From the NCBI GenBank assembly GCA_033807775.1, contig CM066327.1, forward strand, positions 75,894,795 to 75,958,794: 64,000 nt of DNA, given 5' to 3'. Shown piece by piece: positions 33,948-45,972 of this stretch. The notes under the pieces are model-generated. The model worked only from the letters and a program-made list of their open reading frames with translations, did not search any database and had not been told where the DNA came from. The number at the start of each line of letters is the position of its first letter. Positions within the stretch are counted from its first letter, which is position 1. This DNA comes from Saussurea involucrata. Lineage: Eukaryota > Streptophyta > Magnoliopsida > Asterales > Asteraceae. Both the position numbers and the translations under genes were made by a program.

Positions 33948-36900
33948 GTAACATCTGAGTAGAGCCATATTTTTTTGCCTATTGTTTTGGTGTTTACAAT
34001 AGGTTTACTTATCACTAGCTTCATCACTAAAATGGTCATAGTTTCATTATTCTAAGGAATATTACTGTTAGGCCTACTTACTTTAATTACATTGCTTTGT
34101 CTGCCTTTTATAGCTAACTAAGTCACTATGATAATCTTCTATAACTTATATCTTCCTTATTTCCACATCAGTACCTAACTTTGGCATTGAGCCACTTACT
34201 GGAGCAAACTTTGCTTCATGGAAGGATCAATTACTTTTAACTCTGGGGATGCTAGACCTTGACCATGCCATTCGCCATGATGAACCCGCTGCTCTTACTG
34301 CTGAGTCTTCTGTAGCTCAGAAAGCAGATTTTGAAAAATAGGAAAGGGCAAATCGCTTGTCACTAATGATGGTCAAGAACTCCATCAACCCCAGTATCCG
34401 AGGAGCTATCCCCGACTCTGATAAAGTCAAAACTTACCTCAAATCTGTTGAGGATCACTTCAAGGGATCGTCTAAGGCACATGCAAGTAGCTTAATGCTA
34501 CAGATGCTCACTGTGAAATATGAAGGAAATAGCAGTGTCCGTGAACACATTATGAAAATGATTGATATGGCTCATAAGCTTAAGAGTCTTGAGATGGAAG
34601 TCTCTGATAATTTTCTTGTGCATTTCATAATGACCTCTTTGCCTGCTCGGTTCGACACCTTCAAAGTTAACTACAACGCTATGAAGGATAAATGGTCGAT
34701 AAGTGAACTGATTGCAATGTGTGTGCAAGAGGAGGATCGCCTAAAGCTGGTACAACCTGAAGCCGTTCACCTGACAACCACGGGTAATTCTAAGAAAAGG
34801 AAGGGTAATCACGGAAATCAGACTGGAAATAAAGTCCAAAAGGATGATCATCATGGTGCCGTTGCCTCTAGCTCTAAACCCTTGACAGGCAAACCTAACT
34901 GCAAATTTTGTCGTGCAAAAGGGCACGGACAGAAAGATTGCCCTAATTTCAAGGAATGGCTAGCTAAGAAAGGTAACATTCTTTATGCAATATTTGATTC
35001 CTTTACTACTGATGTCCCTGTTAATACATGGTGGGGTGACTCTGGTTCTATGGTCCATGTGACAAACTCAATGCAGGGATTCCTTACAATCCAGAAGCTA
35101 CCAAAGGGCCAAAGAAAACTTATAGTTGGAAGTGGTGATCTCTTAGATGTCGAAGCCATGAGAACTTTAAATTTACATATGAGTACCGGAAAGTGTATTA
35201 GACTAGTGGATACCTTATATGTATCGAGAATTACTCGGAACCTTGTATCCATATCTAGACTAGACCTTGAAGGTTATGTAATAATTCATGGTTGCGGCAA
35301 GATTGCCATTACTCATAATAATGAATTACTTGGTCGAGGTTTCTTGGATGGATTGCTGTATAAATTAGAACTAGATCATAATTTCTCACACTCTTTGTTG
35401 TCTCTTAATATTGATGACGTAACTAAAACAACAAAATCACCTAAACAATTAGAGAATTCCTCCATGTTATGGCATAAACGTCTTGGCCACATCTCACGAG
35501 ATCGAATGACTCGACTCGTAAAGGATGGAATCTTACCTTCTCTTGATTTTAGTGATTTTGAAACATGTATTAAGTGCCTCAAAGGCAAAATGGCGAAAGG
35601 GAATAAGAAAGGAGCTACTAGAAGTTCCAACTTGTTGGAAATAATTCACACTGATATTAGTGGTCCTTATCCCGCATCAATCACAGGACATACATCATTT
35701 ATTACATTTATTGACGATTATTCACGTTATATGCACCTATATCTGATTAAGGAAAAATCTGAATCCTTACAAACTTTTATTGATTTTAAAACTTTGGTTG
35801 AAAACCAACTTGATCATAAAATAAAAGTTGTGAGATCAGATAGAGGAGGTGAGTATTATGGTAGACATACTGATATTGGTCAAGCTCCTGGTCCTTTCTA
35901 TAATTTTTGCAAGGAACATGGCATAATTAACCAATACACCATGCCTGGTTCTCCTCAACAAAATGGTGTTGCTGAAAGGAGAAACAGAACCTTAATGGAC
36001 ATGGTGAGAAGTATGCTTGCTAACACTAACTTACCTACTTTCCTTTGGACTGAGGCATTAAAAACAGCCGTTCATATACTCAATAGGGTTCCATCAAAAT
36101 CTGTCCCTAAAACTCCTTATGAAATCTGGACAGGTAGGAAACCGAGTCTAAAATATATGAAAGTATGGGGCTGTCCTACCGAAGCAAAAGTCTATAACCC
36201 TAACTTAAAGAAACTGGATCCTAAAACCCTTACATGTTTCTTTATCGGTTATCCTGATAACTCAAAAGGTTATCGTTTTTACTGTCCTTCCCACACTACG
36301 AGCATCATTGACACGCAGCATGCCACATTTCTTGAGAACTCACAGATCAGTGGGAGCACGACAAATCATGACTCAGATTTGCAAGAAGTACAAGAAGCGG
36401 GGGGAAACCATTTTTCCGGTATCTTTATTCCTCCGATAATTCCTCTTGTACCCACCGTTGCTCCTAATATAACTGATCCTGCTCCTCCTAACCAAAACGC
36501 CGAGGGAACATCATCATCGCCTCTTGTACCCAACGCTGAGCCTAATATCACTGATCCCACTCCTTCCGTTACTGAACCGGAAAATTAACTCAGGAGATCA
36601 TCTAGGGCACGCAGGGCCACAAATTTTGATGATTTCGTAACCTTTTTATCTGAAGTTGAGGACATTGGAAAGCTTACTGATCCTACCTCTTATCGAGAAG
36701 CCATTAATAGTGATCAGGCCACTCAGTGGAATGAAGCCATGATTGAAGAGCTTAATTCCATGCAACATAATGATGTTTGGGACTTGGTTGAACTTCTTGA
36801 AGGATCCAAAACCATCGGTTGTAAATGGGTCTTCAAAACCAAACTAGACCCGAAAGGAAACATCGAACGCTATAAGGCCAGACTGGTTGCAAAAGGATTT

Positions 36901-38253
36901 ACTCAAAAGGAAGGAATCGATTATCAAGAGACCTTCTCTCCTGTCTCTCGTAAAGATTCTTTAAGGATCGTCATGGCACTTGTAGCTCATTATGATTTAG
37001 AGTTACATCAGATGGATGTCAAGACCGCTTTCCTGAATGGAGACTTGCAAGAAGATGTATACATGCGACAACCTGAAGGATTCATTCCAGAAGGTAAAGA
37101 GCATATGGTCTGCAAGTTGAAGAAATCCATTTATGGGTTGAAGCAGGCATCACGCCAATGGTACCTCAAGTTCGATAAAATCGTGAAAGGGCAAGGTTTT
37201 CTAAAGAATCAAGTGGATCAATGCACCTATCTCAAGATCAGTGGGAGTAACTTTATAATCCTTGTCTTGTACGTAGATGACATTCTACTAGCAAGTAACA
37301 ACTTGGATATGCTGCATGAGTCGAAGCGGATGCTTTCGCAAAATATCGACATGAAAGATCTCGGTGATGCCTCTTATGTCATTGGTATCGAAATACATCG
37401 AGATAGGCATAATAGTGTCTTGGGTCTTTCTCAAAAGGCATATATTGAGCGTATCTTGAAACGCTATAACATGCAGCACTGTACACCCACTGTAGCTCCA
37501 GTAGTTAAAGGGGACGTATTTGGTTCTTCCCAAGCTCCGAGCACTGAGATTGAAAAGGAAGAAATGAGGATGATACCTTATTCGTCTGTAGTAGGGAGCA
37601 TTATGTATGCTCAGGTCTGTACTCGACCGGATATCGCTTATATCGCTGGTATGCTGGGACGTTACTTATCTAATCCCGGAATAGCACACTGGAAAGCGGC
37701 TAAAAAGGTTCTTCGATATCTGCAAGGGACCAAAGACTACAAATTGACTTATAGAAGAAGTGACAACTTAGAAGTAGTAGGTTATTCTGATTCCGATTTT
37801 GCTAAATGCAAGGAAGATAAAAAATCTACTTCTGGGTATATATTCATGTTAGCTGGTGGACCTATCTCCTGGCGGAGTCATAAACAGAAGCTGACTACAA
37901 CGTCCACCATGATGGCTGAATACGTTGCCGTTTATAATGCCTCTTGTCATGGAATGTTGTTAAGGAACCTGGTCAGTGGACTCAAAATCGTCAACTCCAT
38001 TTCTAGACCATTGAAGCTTTACTGTGATAACTCAGCTGCCGTAACTTTCTCGAACAGTAACAGTTCAACTGGCGCTGGGTTGTATCTTGATACAAAGTAT
38101 CTGTTTGTGCGCGAACGGGTTGAGGAAAATGTCCTTTGTATTGAGTACATAAGTACAAAGAATATGCTAGCGGATCCGATGACCAAAGGTCTTCCTCCTA
38201 ACGTCTTCGTAGGACACGTGTCGAAGATGGGGCTTACAAAGGACCTAATTTAA

Positions 38254-38573
38254 TAGCATATTGTACTTATTGGTCATTATTATTATCTTAATAAATTTTT
38301 CCTCTATATTCAGATTTTGTTTGTCTATTAGTTGTGCTTTGAGCTCATAATGGTGCATGGACATTATTATAACGAAATTTGTCTTAATCAGTTGATCATT
38401 GCTTATTCAGTTTTAAATTTGAGTCGTAGTTTGACTAGTGGGGGTCCTGAGTTGATTTTCTTCTCTACGACTGTACTTATTAGCTATGATTTCAGTTTAA
38501 AACAAAATGAGTATTATCCTGGCCGGACTTATTGGTACTCATAGATAAAAGATCGCTTGGTCAAGTGGGAGAA
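38254..38573 (+). other. Copia-2 3' non-coding region and PPT
   Basis: About 310 bp after the stop codon, no gene, ending in the purine-rich AAGTGGGAGAA next to the 3' LTR. Confidence 0.8.
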
Positions 38574-39048
38574 TGTGGGAACCACCTTAAAAGTGACCGT
38601 CACTGATCGTTTATCATTCCTGATATGATAATTGACAATAACTGAAATCCCTATGTCTGGTAAATATATGATGGGCGTATTTACTATTATTGACATACTA
38701 TAGGGTTTTCCATTAGATGATTGGAACTATGGGGATTATACTGCACATAATAAACACCAAAGGGTTAAAAATGTAAGATACTCTTATTATAAATAGAGTA
38801 CCCTAATATTTCTTTTAACCCTAATGAGATATTGGCTGATAATTCCAGCCGTGTGCCTCCCCTAAGATCAGTTCTCTCTCTCAAGAATCGATCATCATCC
38901 CATTATCATACAATCATCTCGTTCTGGAACCCGTCAATCAATGGCAAATATGTTTAACGCTTTTACTGGATCCTCAGGATCATCAGGTATGTTTAATTAT
39001 TATCATGTTTTCATTATCTATCAAATACAAATCATAATTATTCCAACA
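38574..39048 (+). repeat. Copia-2 3' LTR
   Basis: 475 bp. Starts TGTGGGAACC where the 5' LTR has TGTTGGAACC; ends TTCCAACA. TATA box at 38788-38795; ATG at 38941 and donor at 38986/38987 are both kept. Confidence 0.95.
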
Positions 39049-39440
39049 CCCCCACTCTAAATATGTATTGGAGGTAAATTTTATGAGTATGGTCGTGAAT
39101 TGTAGAAGAAACCCAAGTTTAGTTCATTTGCCTCTGTTAGGATTTTGAATGGGAACAATGGCCCTGAGGGTCATTTTGGGGTAAATTCATATTTCTGTGT
39201 ATATATGTAATATATATATGCATACATTCGTGAGTCCACTGTGTGGAATGGTGAATCGCTACTTTGGGGGAGCTTTTTTGTAGACGTGCAATTACATTAT
39301 TAGGAGGAAAAGAAAAAGAAAAAAAAGACAGTGACCATGGGAGGGAGTTAGTCGAGTGGTGTATATATATAAACACACGTATGGATATTATTATGTGTAC
39401 GTGATGCAAAATGGAAATATTATATATATATATAGGAAAG

Positions 39441-39753
39441 GGTTCAATTGAGAAATCTAAATATTTTGAGAAATAGAGAAGTAAAAAAACACAGGAGTGT
39501 TCATATGAACGTTCATATAACAGTCATATATGAACGTTCATATATGAACAGTCATATATGAACGTTCATATATGAACAGTCATATATGAACATTCATATA
39601 TGAACACTCCAACGTTCATATATAAACGTTCATATAACAGTCATATATGAACGTTCATATATAAACAATCATATATGAACATTCATATATGAACACTCCC
39701 CGTGTTTTTTTACTTCTTCATTTCTCAAAATATTTAGACTTCTCAAATGAACC
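39441..39753. mobile_element. Foldback element F1 built of TTCATATATGAA palindromes
   Basis: Terminal inverted repeats of about 70 bp: GGTTCAATTGAGAAATCTAA at the left pairs with TTAGACTTCTCAAATGAACC at the right, and pairing continues through AAATATTTTGAGAAAT and the GTGTTTTTTTACTT block. The interior is an array of TTCATATATGAAC and CAGTCATATATGAACG. Both sides are (TA)n. No coding capacity. Confidence 0.8.
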
Positions 39754-39958
39754 TAACACTATATATATATGTGCATATTATATATGTATATACATGTGTG
39801 TGATGCAACATGGGAATGGGCAATAGCCTTAAAAGGCTATATTGGTTGAATCCTTTATGGATATGTATGCTTAACTTATGAATAAAAAGGACAATCATGG
39901 TTGGTCTTGGGTCAAAAGGTTTGACATGCATATGATGGTGAATGCTTTTTATGATAAA

Positions 39959-39992
<34 letters not shown>
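39754..39992. other. Gypsy LTR interval with TA microsatellites
   Basis: Non-coding; (TA)n at both ends (about 39760-39790 and 39960-39992). I take it as a piece of the surrounding gypsy LTR. Confidence 0.5.
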
Positions 39993-41117
39993 GGTTGGGT
40001 TATTTTGTTAACCCAAATTATTGTACTAACCTTGTTAATCCAATTACCAACCGTTGATCTTAACCCGAATGGTTGAGATGAACCACACCAAAAAAAATTA
40101 ATTATAAAATGGGACGTTTGAGTAATAAATGTAATGAACGAGGGTGTTTAGGTGCATTTGAGGGAAATCAATTTCTTTTAACCTTGTAACCCCCCTTAAC
40201 ATACTCCCTATTTAATGGATTGCATGTCTTATATTTTTTGCTTTCATAGATGTTCATTTACATTCAAGTAACATAACACATGGTTGGTACATTGAACACT
40301 TATGAAAAAAAATCTCAATCCACCAATGCACCAAATATAGTAGGAAACTCATGAACTTTTAACCCCTTTTATAATTGTTCATATGTCTTCATCTTGCACC
40401 ACTAATTCTATTTCATATGTGTTTGGTTTCATTGTTGTTCATGGTTGGTACACTTAATTGATGAACCCATTTTTGTAAACGGACACATGGTTGGTTTCAC
40501 ATTTGTTCGTGGTTGGTACATTGAGCAGTCATGAAACAATTTATCAGAACTACAATGCACTCAATATTGTCAGTGTGTGAACTAATGAACACATACAACC
40601 CTACGAAAGTTTAACCCCCTTTTATTATTGTTCACATGTCTTTATCTCACACCACTAATTGATGAACCCATTTATGTAAACGTACACATGGTTGGTTTCA
40701 CATTTGTTCATGGTTGGTACATTGAATAATCAATGAAACAATTTATCACAACTACAATGCACTCAATATATTATGTGTGTGAACTGATGAACACATACAA
40801 CCCGAAGAAAGTTTAACCCCCTTTTGTTATTGTGTATGTTCATGATAAAAACAATATTTTTGATAATCACTTATTTGATACTAAATCATATAAAAGTTTT
40901 ATCAATTAAGAGTTTAAGACAATGACCAGAATCAAGGAAACTATGAGATATGTAACTCCCCAATAAATAAATGTTACAAAAAAATACATAAAATTTCCCT
41001 CATACCCCTATTTAATTATTGCACATACATTTGAAAACACACTTGAAAACGATTTCCTATCGGTTGAAAGGGTTAACATAGTTAATACAAAATCTTGGGT
41101 TAACAAATGATCCCCCC
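39993..41117. mobile_element. Foldback or MITE-like element F2
   Basis: Ends form an inverted repeat of about 45 bp: left TTTTGTTAACCCAAATTATT and CTAACCTTGTTAA; right, reversed, ATTTGTTAACCCAAGATTTT and TTAACTATGTTAA. Inside are two copies of a block with ACACATGGTTGGTTTCACAT, TTGTTCATGGTTGGTACATTGA and ACTACAATGCACTCAATAT (about 40480-40600 and 40680-40790). No ORF. (TA)n flanks on the left; (TC)n then (TA)n on the right. Confidence 0.6.
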
Positions 41118-41173
<56 letters not shown>

Positions 41174-41176
41174 AGA

Positions 41177-41970
41177 GGTTCAAATGAGAAGTGCTACATA
41201 TTTGAGAAATAAAGAAGTGATCTTAGCCATTCATTCGGTCAAGATCGACGGCTTTGACCGAGAAGCAACGGATAATTCCTCGCGTGGTCTGATCGTGGTC
41301 TGCACAAGATAGAGGGGTAGTTTCGTAAAAAAAATACGCGGGACGAGTTCATATATGAATTTGTGTGATTCATATATGAACCTTTGTAATTCACATATAA
41401 ACTCTTTTTAACTAATTCATATATGAACCTTTGTGATTCATATATGAATCAGTTAATTTGTTCATATGAGAATTAGTTAAAAAATTCATATATGAATCAC
41501 AAAGGTTAATATATTAACACAAAGGTTCATATATGAATCAGTTAATTAGGTTCATATATGAATCAGTTAATTAGTTTCATATATGAATCACAAAGGTTCA
41601 TATATAAATCAGTTAATTGGTTCAACTGATTCATATATGAATCTACAGTTAATTAGTTTCATATATGAAACACAAAGGTTCATATATGAATCACAAGATT
41701 CATATATGAATTAGTTATAAAGACTTCATATGTGAATTACAAAGGTTCATATATGAACGTATAGTTCATATGTGAATCACACAGATTCATATATGAACTC
41801 GTCCCGTGTTTTTTGTAAAAGTTACGAAATTGCCCTTCTCTTTTTGGAACAACCGCAACTTTTGACTCGTCAAAGCCGCAACATTTGACCAATTATAACC
41901 GATCTTGACCGAATAAATGGCCAAGATTACTTCTCAACTTCTCAAATATTTAGCACTTCTCATTTGAACC
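41177..41970. mobile_element. Foldback element F3, larger relative of F1
   Basis: Left end GGTTCAAATGAGAAGTGCTA, right end TAGCACTTCTCATTTGAACC, a perfect inverted repeat at the tip. The arms stay pairable with small gaps for about 180 bp (TTCGGTCAAGATCG on one side, CGATCTTGACCGAA on the other; GGGACGAGTTCATATATGAA against TTCATATATGAACTCGTCCC). The centre (41345-41800) is a dense array of TTCATATATGAA with short spacers CACAAAGG and CAGTTAATTGG. Confidence 0.85.
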
Positions 41971-43181
41971 TAAGGCTATATATATATATATATATATATC
42001 CATATATATATAGTTAGGTGATGTTGGGATGAAACTCACATGAGTTTAAATGTGCAAGGTTCAAGTATACATATGTATTATATACATGTGTAACTATGTG
42101 TGTATGTATATACATATGGCTATGCAATGGTAAAATGGGGATGGAAGACGATAATGTTGATAATTTGGCCGAATTAGAAAATAAATAATGGACCAAGTTT
42201 ACGAACTCATTCTAGATTTGATAGTTGAGAGATTATTTATTTAAAACAAGAGGATACTTAGAAGCGTTATGATTCCGTGTAGGATCGGGAGCTACCAAGT
42301 AGACGGTAAATCTGCACTAATCAAGGTGAGTTTCGTGTGACTTTTTAAATGGGATACACGCAAGTATGTAAGTACGTTCTCTATGTGAATACAGTTATTT
42401 TTTTAGCATGCTAGTATGTTGGATGATGTGTGAAAGGACGAATACGTGAACATGCTACATTTATGGGAACGATATACATGCTTCATTTTCTTATACAAAT
42501 ATGTTAGCATGTTTAACAATGTACGATGTTTAGTGACGGAAAATGTTTTTGAGCATGCCATTTATTTAAAGATTAAATGTAAAGCATGCTATGTACGAGA
42601 TGTGTTTTAAATGATATAATTGGAATCAGGAGACGTGGCTATAAGTGTGGGGCTCATTATCGGGACACCGATATAGGACGGCGGGAAACCACAAACGGTG
42701 ACGATAGTCTGTACATGTGCCGAAAGGGGTACCTCTGAGACTGAACTATGGGACGGAAGTTAAGACATGTGCTTGACTTGCGATGGACGGAATGACGGAG
42801 CCCCACCAAGCCAAGTGGACGTAAATCTCAAATGTGATGGCAAGCTGTAATGTTTAATAATTGCAATATGTGTTCATAAAATGCATGGTATTTTGTGAGT
42901 AAATTATGGTATAACTACTTTTATCTGATTTATTTTTTATAATTGATGGATGATGTTGCGAAAACCATGAACTCCCTTAGCGTATAGATAACTTTAGCGT
43001 GTATCTCAGGATCAGAAAAGTTCGAGGTTGATAAGGGCAAAGGTCTGGCTTGAGGACTATTTATGTTAGCAGATAACCTATGTTTCATTTAAAATTTTAC
43101 GTTGTTAAGTTGTTACTTAGTATCTCCTACTTTTGTTTAAAAGTTTGTTGATGTAATGTCTAGTATTCCGCTACGACTTAT
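41971..43181 (+). other. Gypsy LTR 3' half
   Basis: Non-coding 1.2 kb, ending at CTTAT (43177-43181), the left target duplication of the Athila-like LTR. Continuity with the gypsy LTR tail is shown by the resumption CTTATTTGCAATGAAG at 44528. Confidence 0.65.
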
Positions 43182-44527
43182 TGATAGGCGGGTATCACCC
43201 CCTAATTTTTACCGCAAGTGTACGGTGTCGAAATCAAGTAATAACGTACGGTAAGTACGAGTATCGAATCCACAGGAACTAGGAACTAAGTATCACAATG
43301 ACTATAATCACTATTAACTGAACTGTCGAAATTTAGAGATGGTTGGTATTAAACTAATTAATTGCAATAATTAAATCAAACACAAGACAGGAAATAGCTT
43401 TGGAAACTTCCGATAGAGAAAACAGTTGAGGGTTGGAATTCCTTAGGTTTTCACATACGAATATCAGACTTAAAACGATTACCAGTTATTCCCTTAATGA
43501 ATACCCAATCTGTAAAAGTCACCGTTGTTCTCTTTCGAGCAACATCGGGTTTTATTTTGAAAAGGACAAGTTTTATCTTTCGATCTCAACCTATGGATTT
43601 CAAAACACATTAAGCGTAAGATTCATGTTTGAACGGATAGATTTAATCTCTCGATCTCAACCTATTTGGTTCAATCAGGACTAAAACGTATTCGGTATAT
43701 CTCTATCACCAAATTCACGCCTTAGGCATGCAATTCCTAGTTCTAGATAACAGTTAATTCTCTCGAACTCAACTGGAAGCAACAAAACGATTGAAAGGTA
43801 GCTAAACTCTCAAAAGCATTAAAACCAAATCACATGCATTCATTAAATAGGAAAACTGATAAACGTTCAAGTCATCTGTTCATATGCTTACAAACCAAAT
43901 TTATTCCAACCCCCAACATGAACAGATTAGTTCATGTCGGTGGTGGATTCAAACACAAGAGAAAGAAAAACTAAAGTGTATGTAAACGTGGTAATTGGAA
44001 ACGTAAAAACTGTGATGATGGACTCCCCTCTCTCGTGATCGTATCTCCTTTCTGTAGTGAACGTGCCTCCAATCGATCCTCTATCATGGCTTCGAAAGCT
44101 CCGAAAAGTCTCTAGAAATCTCCCCTAAATTGCCCCTGGTCGTCGTGTTAAAGCTGCGTCCGTGATAATGACCTAAAATCTGAAAGATAAAGCTGAAATT
44201 CGCCAAACAGAGGGTTAGGAGACTTGTCACGCGACTTGCAAGTCGCGTGGCAAGTCGCCCGGTTTCCAGAATGCATCTGGGTCAGTTTCTGGTTCGCGGT
44301 TCGGGTCCTGGTTCGTTCGCGGGTCTTGGGCTTGGTTTTCGGGCTTCCGTTGGGCTTCGTTTTGGTTCATTTTGGGCTCTTTTTAGCTTCTTTTCTCGAA
44401 GATTACTACCTGTTAAAGAACCTGCACATTCCACTAAATAAACCATAAAATTCCGCTTCTTTGATTAAATACAAGCCAATCTCATTGGTTTGAGAACCGA
44501 AAATAACGCCAAAAAGTGGCGTTATCA
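43182..44527 (-). mobile_element. Athila-like solo LTR
   Basis: 1346 bp, TGATAGGCGG...GTGGCGTTATCA, flanked by CTTAT on both sides. It is the same length as the LTR at 50607-51952 and differs at about 15 positions. An inverted repeat CGCGACTTGCAAGTCGCG is at 44230-44247. A 74-codon + ORF near its end recurs in all copies only because the LTR recurs. Confidence 0.9.
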
Positions 44528-44597
44528 CTTATTTGCAATGAAGTATATTCTATGCGTTGATGTATTGTTACGACCCGATTGGTTTTAGGGTGTAACA

Positions 44598-45297
44598 AGT
44601 TGGTATCAGAGTCTTGGTTTAAGGGAAATATGTTATGGCCTAGCCTAATCTTAAACCTTATGACTTGAGGTTGACGACTCTGATAGTGACCATATTAAGT
44701 TTTGATCAAGTTAGTGACTTAATTTACTTTATTTTGTAGGAGAAATGGTAAGCACGACGCACTCAACGAGTAGCTCAGAGGGGACATACTTTAGAGAGAC
44801 AGATAGAGGCCGGTGTCGAGTATGAGATTATAGACCACCTAGACGAGCATGCGGCAAGGAGGATTTTAGTCCCTGTAACCGTGATCCGAAATTATAATGA
44901 CTACATAGAAGAGTTGCAGTTTCGCAAATTTATGGCTTTTATGGCTTACCGGATGGCCCGACATAAGGCACACCATGAGCCACACATAGCAGCAAAGTCG
45001 TTGTTGGCCAGGGTTGTTGATTGGTTTTGGTACTCTAGAGAGTTCATACGGGATGCATACTCAATGACGACAATATGTATCGGTCAATGGATGACTGGTT
45101 CAGCAGGGACCCAATGCTGAGTTTGCATACCTATACAACCCAGTTGAGTCTTATGAACAATGGCTCAACATACGATACTACCGAGTTGAGAAACTGTATT
45201 TCCAGGGGGCAACAGGACGATGAGAATGATGATGAGGAGGACAAGCATGACGAATGGTGATGGATTATAGGAGATGGTGTTTATGGATTTTCTATCT
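44598..45297 (+). pseudogene. Gypsy PBS and leader ORF, copy 1 (ends at a rearrangement)
   Basis: PBS TGGTATCAGAGT at 44601-44612 follows the LTR. A possible start is ATG 44745. An open frame covers about 44761-45117 (RNYNDYIEELQFRKFMAFMA, ARRILVPV), then the downstream part reads on in another frame with an acidic tail (DDENDDEEDKHDEW, stop at 45258-45260). This lies well before gag, so it is an extra leader ORF, roughly 160 codons when whole. I do not recognise it. The sequence breaks at about 45297, where it jumps into the middle of an Athila-like LTR. The same leader, without the break, is at 51953-52533 plus 58110-58310. Confidence 0.6.
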
Positions 45298-45959
45298 TTC
45301 AAGTCATCTGTTCATATGCTTACAAACCAAATTCATTCCAACCCCCAACATGAACAGATTAGTTCATGTCGGTGGTGGATTCAAACACAAGAGAAAGAAA
45401 AACTAAAGTGTATGTAAACATGGTAATTGGAAACGTAAAAACTGTGATGATGGACTCCCCTCTCTCGTGATCGTATCTCCTTTCCGTAGTGAACGTGCCT
45501 CCAATCGATCCTCTATCGTGGCTTCGAAAGCTCTGAAAAGTCTCTAGAAATCGCCCCTAAATCGCCCCTGGTCGTCGTGTGAAAGCTGTGTCCGTGATAA
45601 TGACCTAAAATCTGAAAGATAAAGCTGAAATTCGCCAAACAGAGGGTTAGGCAACTTGTCACGCGACTTGCAAGTCGCGTGGCAAGTCGCCCGGTTTCCA
45701 GAATGCATCTGGGTCGGTTCCTGGTTCGCGATTCGGGTCCTGGTTCATTCGCGGGTCTTGGGCTTGGTTTTCGGGCTTCCGTTGGGCTTCGTTTTGGCTC
45801 ATTTTGGGCTCTTTTTAGCTTCTTTTCTCGAAGATTACTACCTGTTAAAGAACCTGCACATTCCACTAAATAAACCATAAAATTCCGCTTCTTTGATTAA
45901 ATACAAGCCAATCTCATTGGTTTGAGAACCGAAAATAACGCCAAAAAGTGGCGTTATCA
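45298..45959 (-). repeat. Athila-like 3' LTR, truncated
   Basis: Matches the right-hand half of the 1346-bp LTR (from the TTCAAGTCATCTGTTCATATG site onward). The other half is missing at the junction with gypsy leader DNA. Confidence 0.9.
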
Positions 45960-45972
45960 ACAACCCCAAACC
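45960..45972 (-). other. Athila-like polypurine tract
   Basis: Minus-strand GGTTTGGGGTTGT next to the LTR start TGATAAC. Confidence 0.8.

Larger units (their letters stand above)
32793..38253 (+). pseudogene. Copia-2 gag-pol polyprotein, split by a 1.3-kb leader intron
   Basis: Exon 1 (32793-32838) lies inside the LTR. A donor CAG|GTATGT and an acceptor CCACATCAG|TA at 34171/34172 join it in frame to gag (PNFGIEPLTGANFASW). The frame then runs to TAA 38251-38253, broken only by TAG 34339 and TAA 36586. Domains: gag; zinc knuckle CKFCRAKGHGQKDC (near 34900); protease GDSGS (35035); integrase HHCC (WHKRLGH...CIKCLKGK, 35470-35590); integrase D,D,E (HTDISGPY, RSDRGGEY, GVAERRNR); RT with YVDDILLAS (37270-37296); RNase H with SDSDF, MMAEY and CDNSAA. 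The splice model is inferred from sequence only; the longest unspliced ORF would start at ATG 34357, after the first stop. I do not assign a lineage. Confidence 0.85.
32425..39048 (+). mobile_element. Copia-2: nearly intact Ty1/copia element
   Basis: A complete 6624-bp element with LTRs of 476 and 475 bp, a TSD of CCCCC (32420-32424, 39049-39053), PBS, gag-pol and a PPT-like tract (AAGTGGGAGAA, 38563-38573). The LTRs differ at about 8 positions plus one indel (about 1.7%). It is the most recent autonomous-type insertion in the window. All catalytic motifs of PR, IN, RT and RH are present; two stop codons interrupt the frame. Confidence 0.95.
31870..44597 (+). repeat. Gypsy LTR, expanded by nested insertions
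   Basis: Starts TGTAAAACCCC after a gypsy pol end and finishes TTTTAGGGTGTAACA at 44597, directly before a PBS. LTR pieces: 31870-32424; 39054 to about 39440; about 39754-39990; 41971-43181; 44533-44597 (about 2.4 kb in all). The order of the pieces is supported by TSDs of the inserted copia-2 and Athila-like LTR. That one LTR joins both a 3' pol end and a 5' PBS suggests a head-to-tail product. The unity of the two LTR ends is inferred from termini and continuity only. Confidence 0.6.

Noticed and set aside
44224..44448. 74-codon + ORF rich in Arg/Gly/Leu, also at 45656 and 51649
   Set aside because: It recurs only because the Athila-like LTR occurs three times, and it lies against the element's own direction; no sign of selection.
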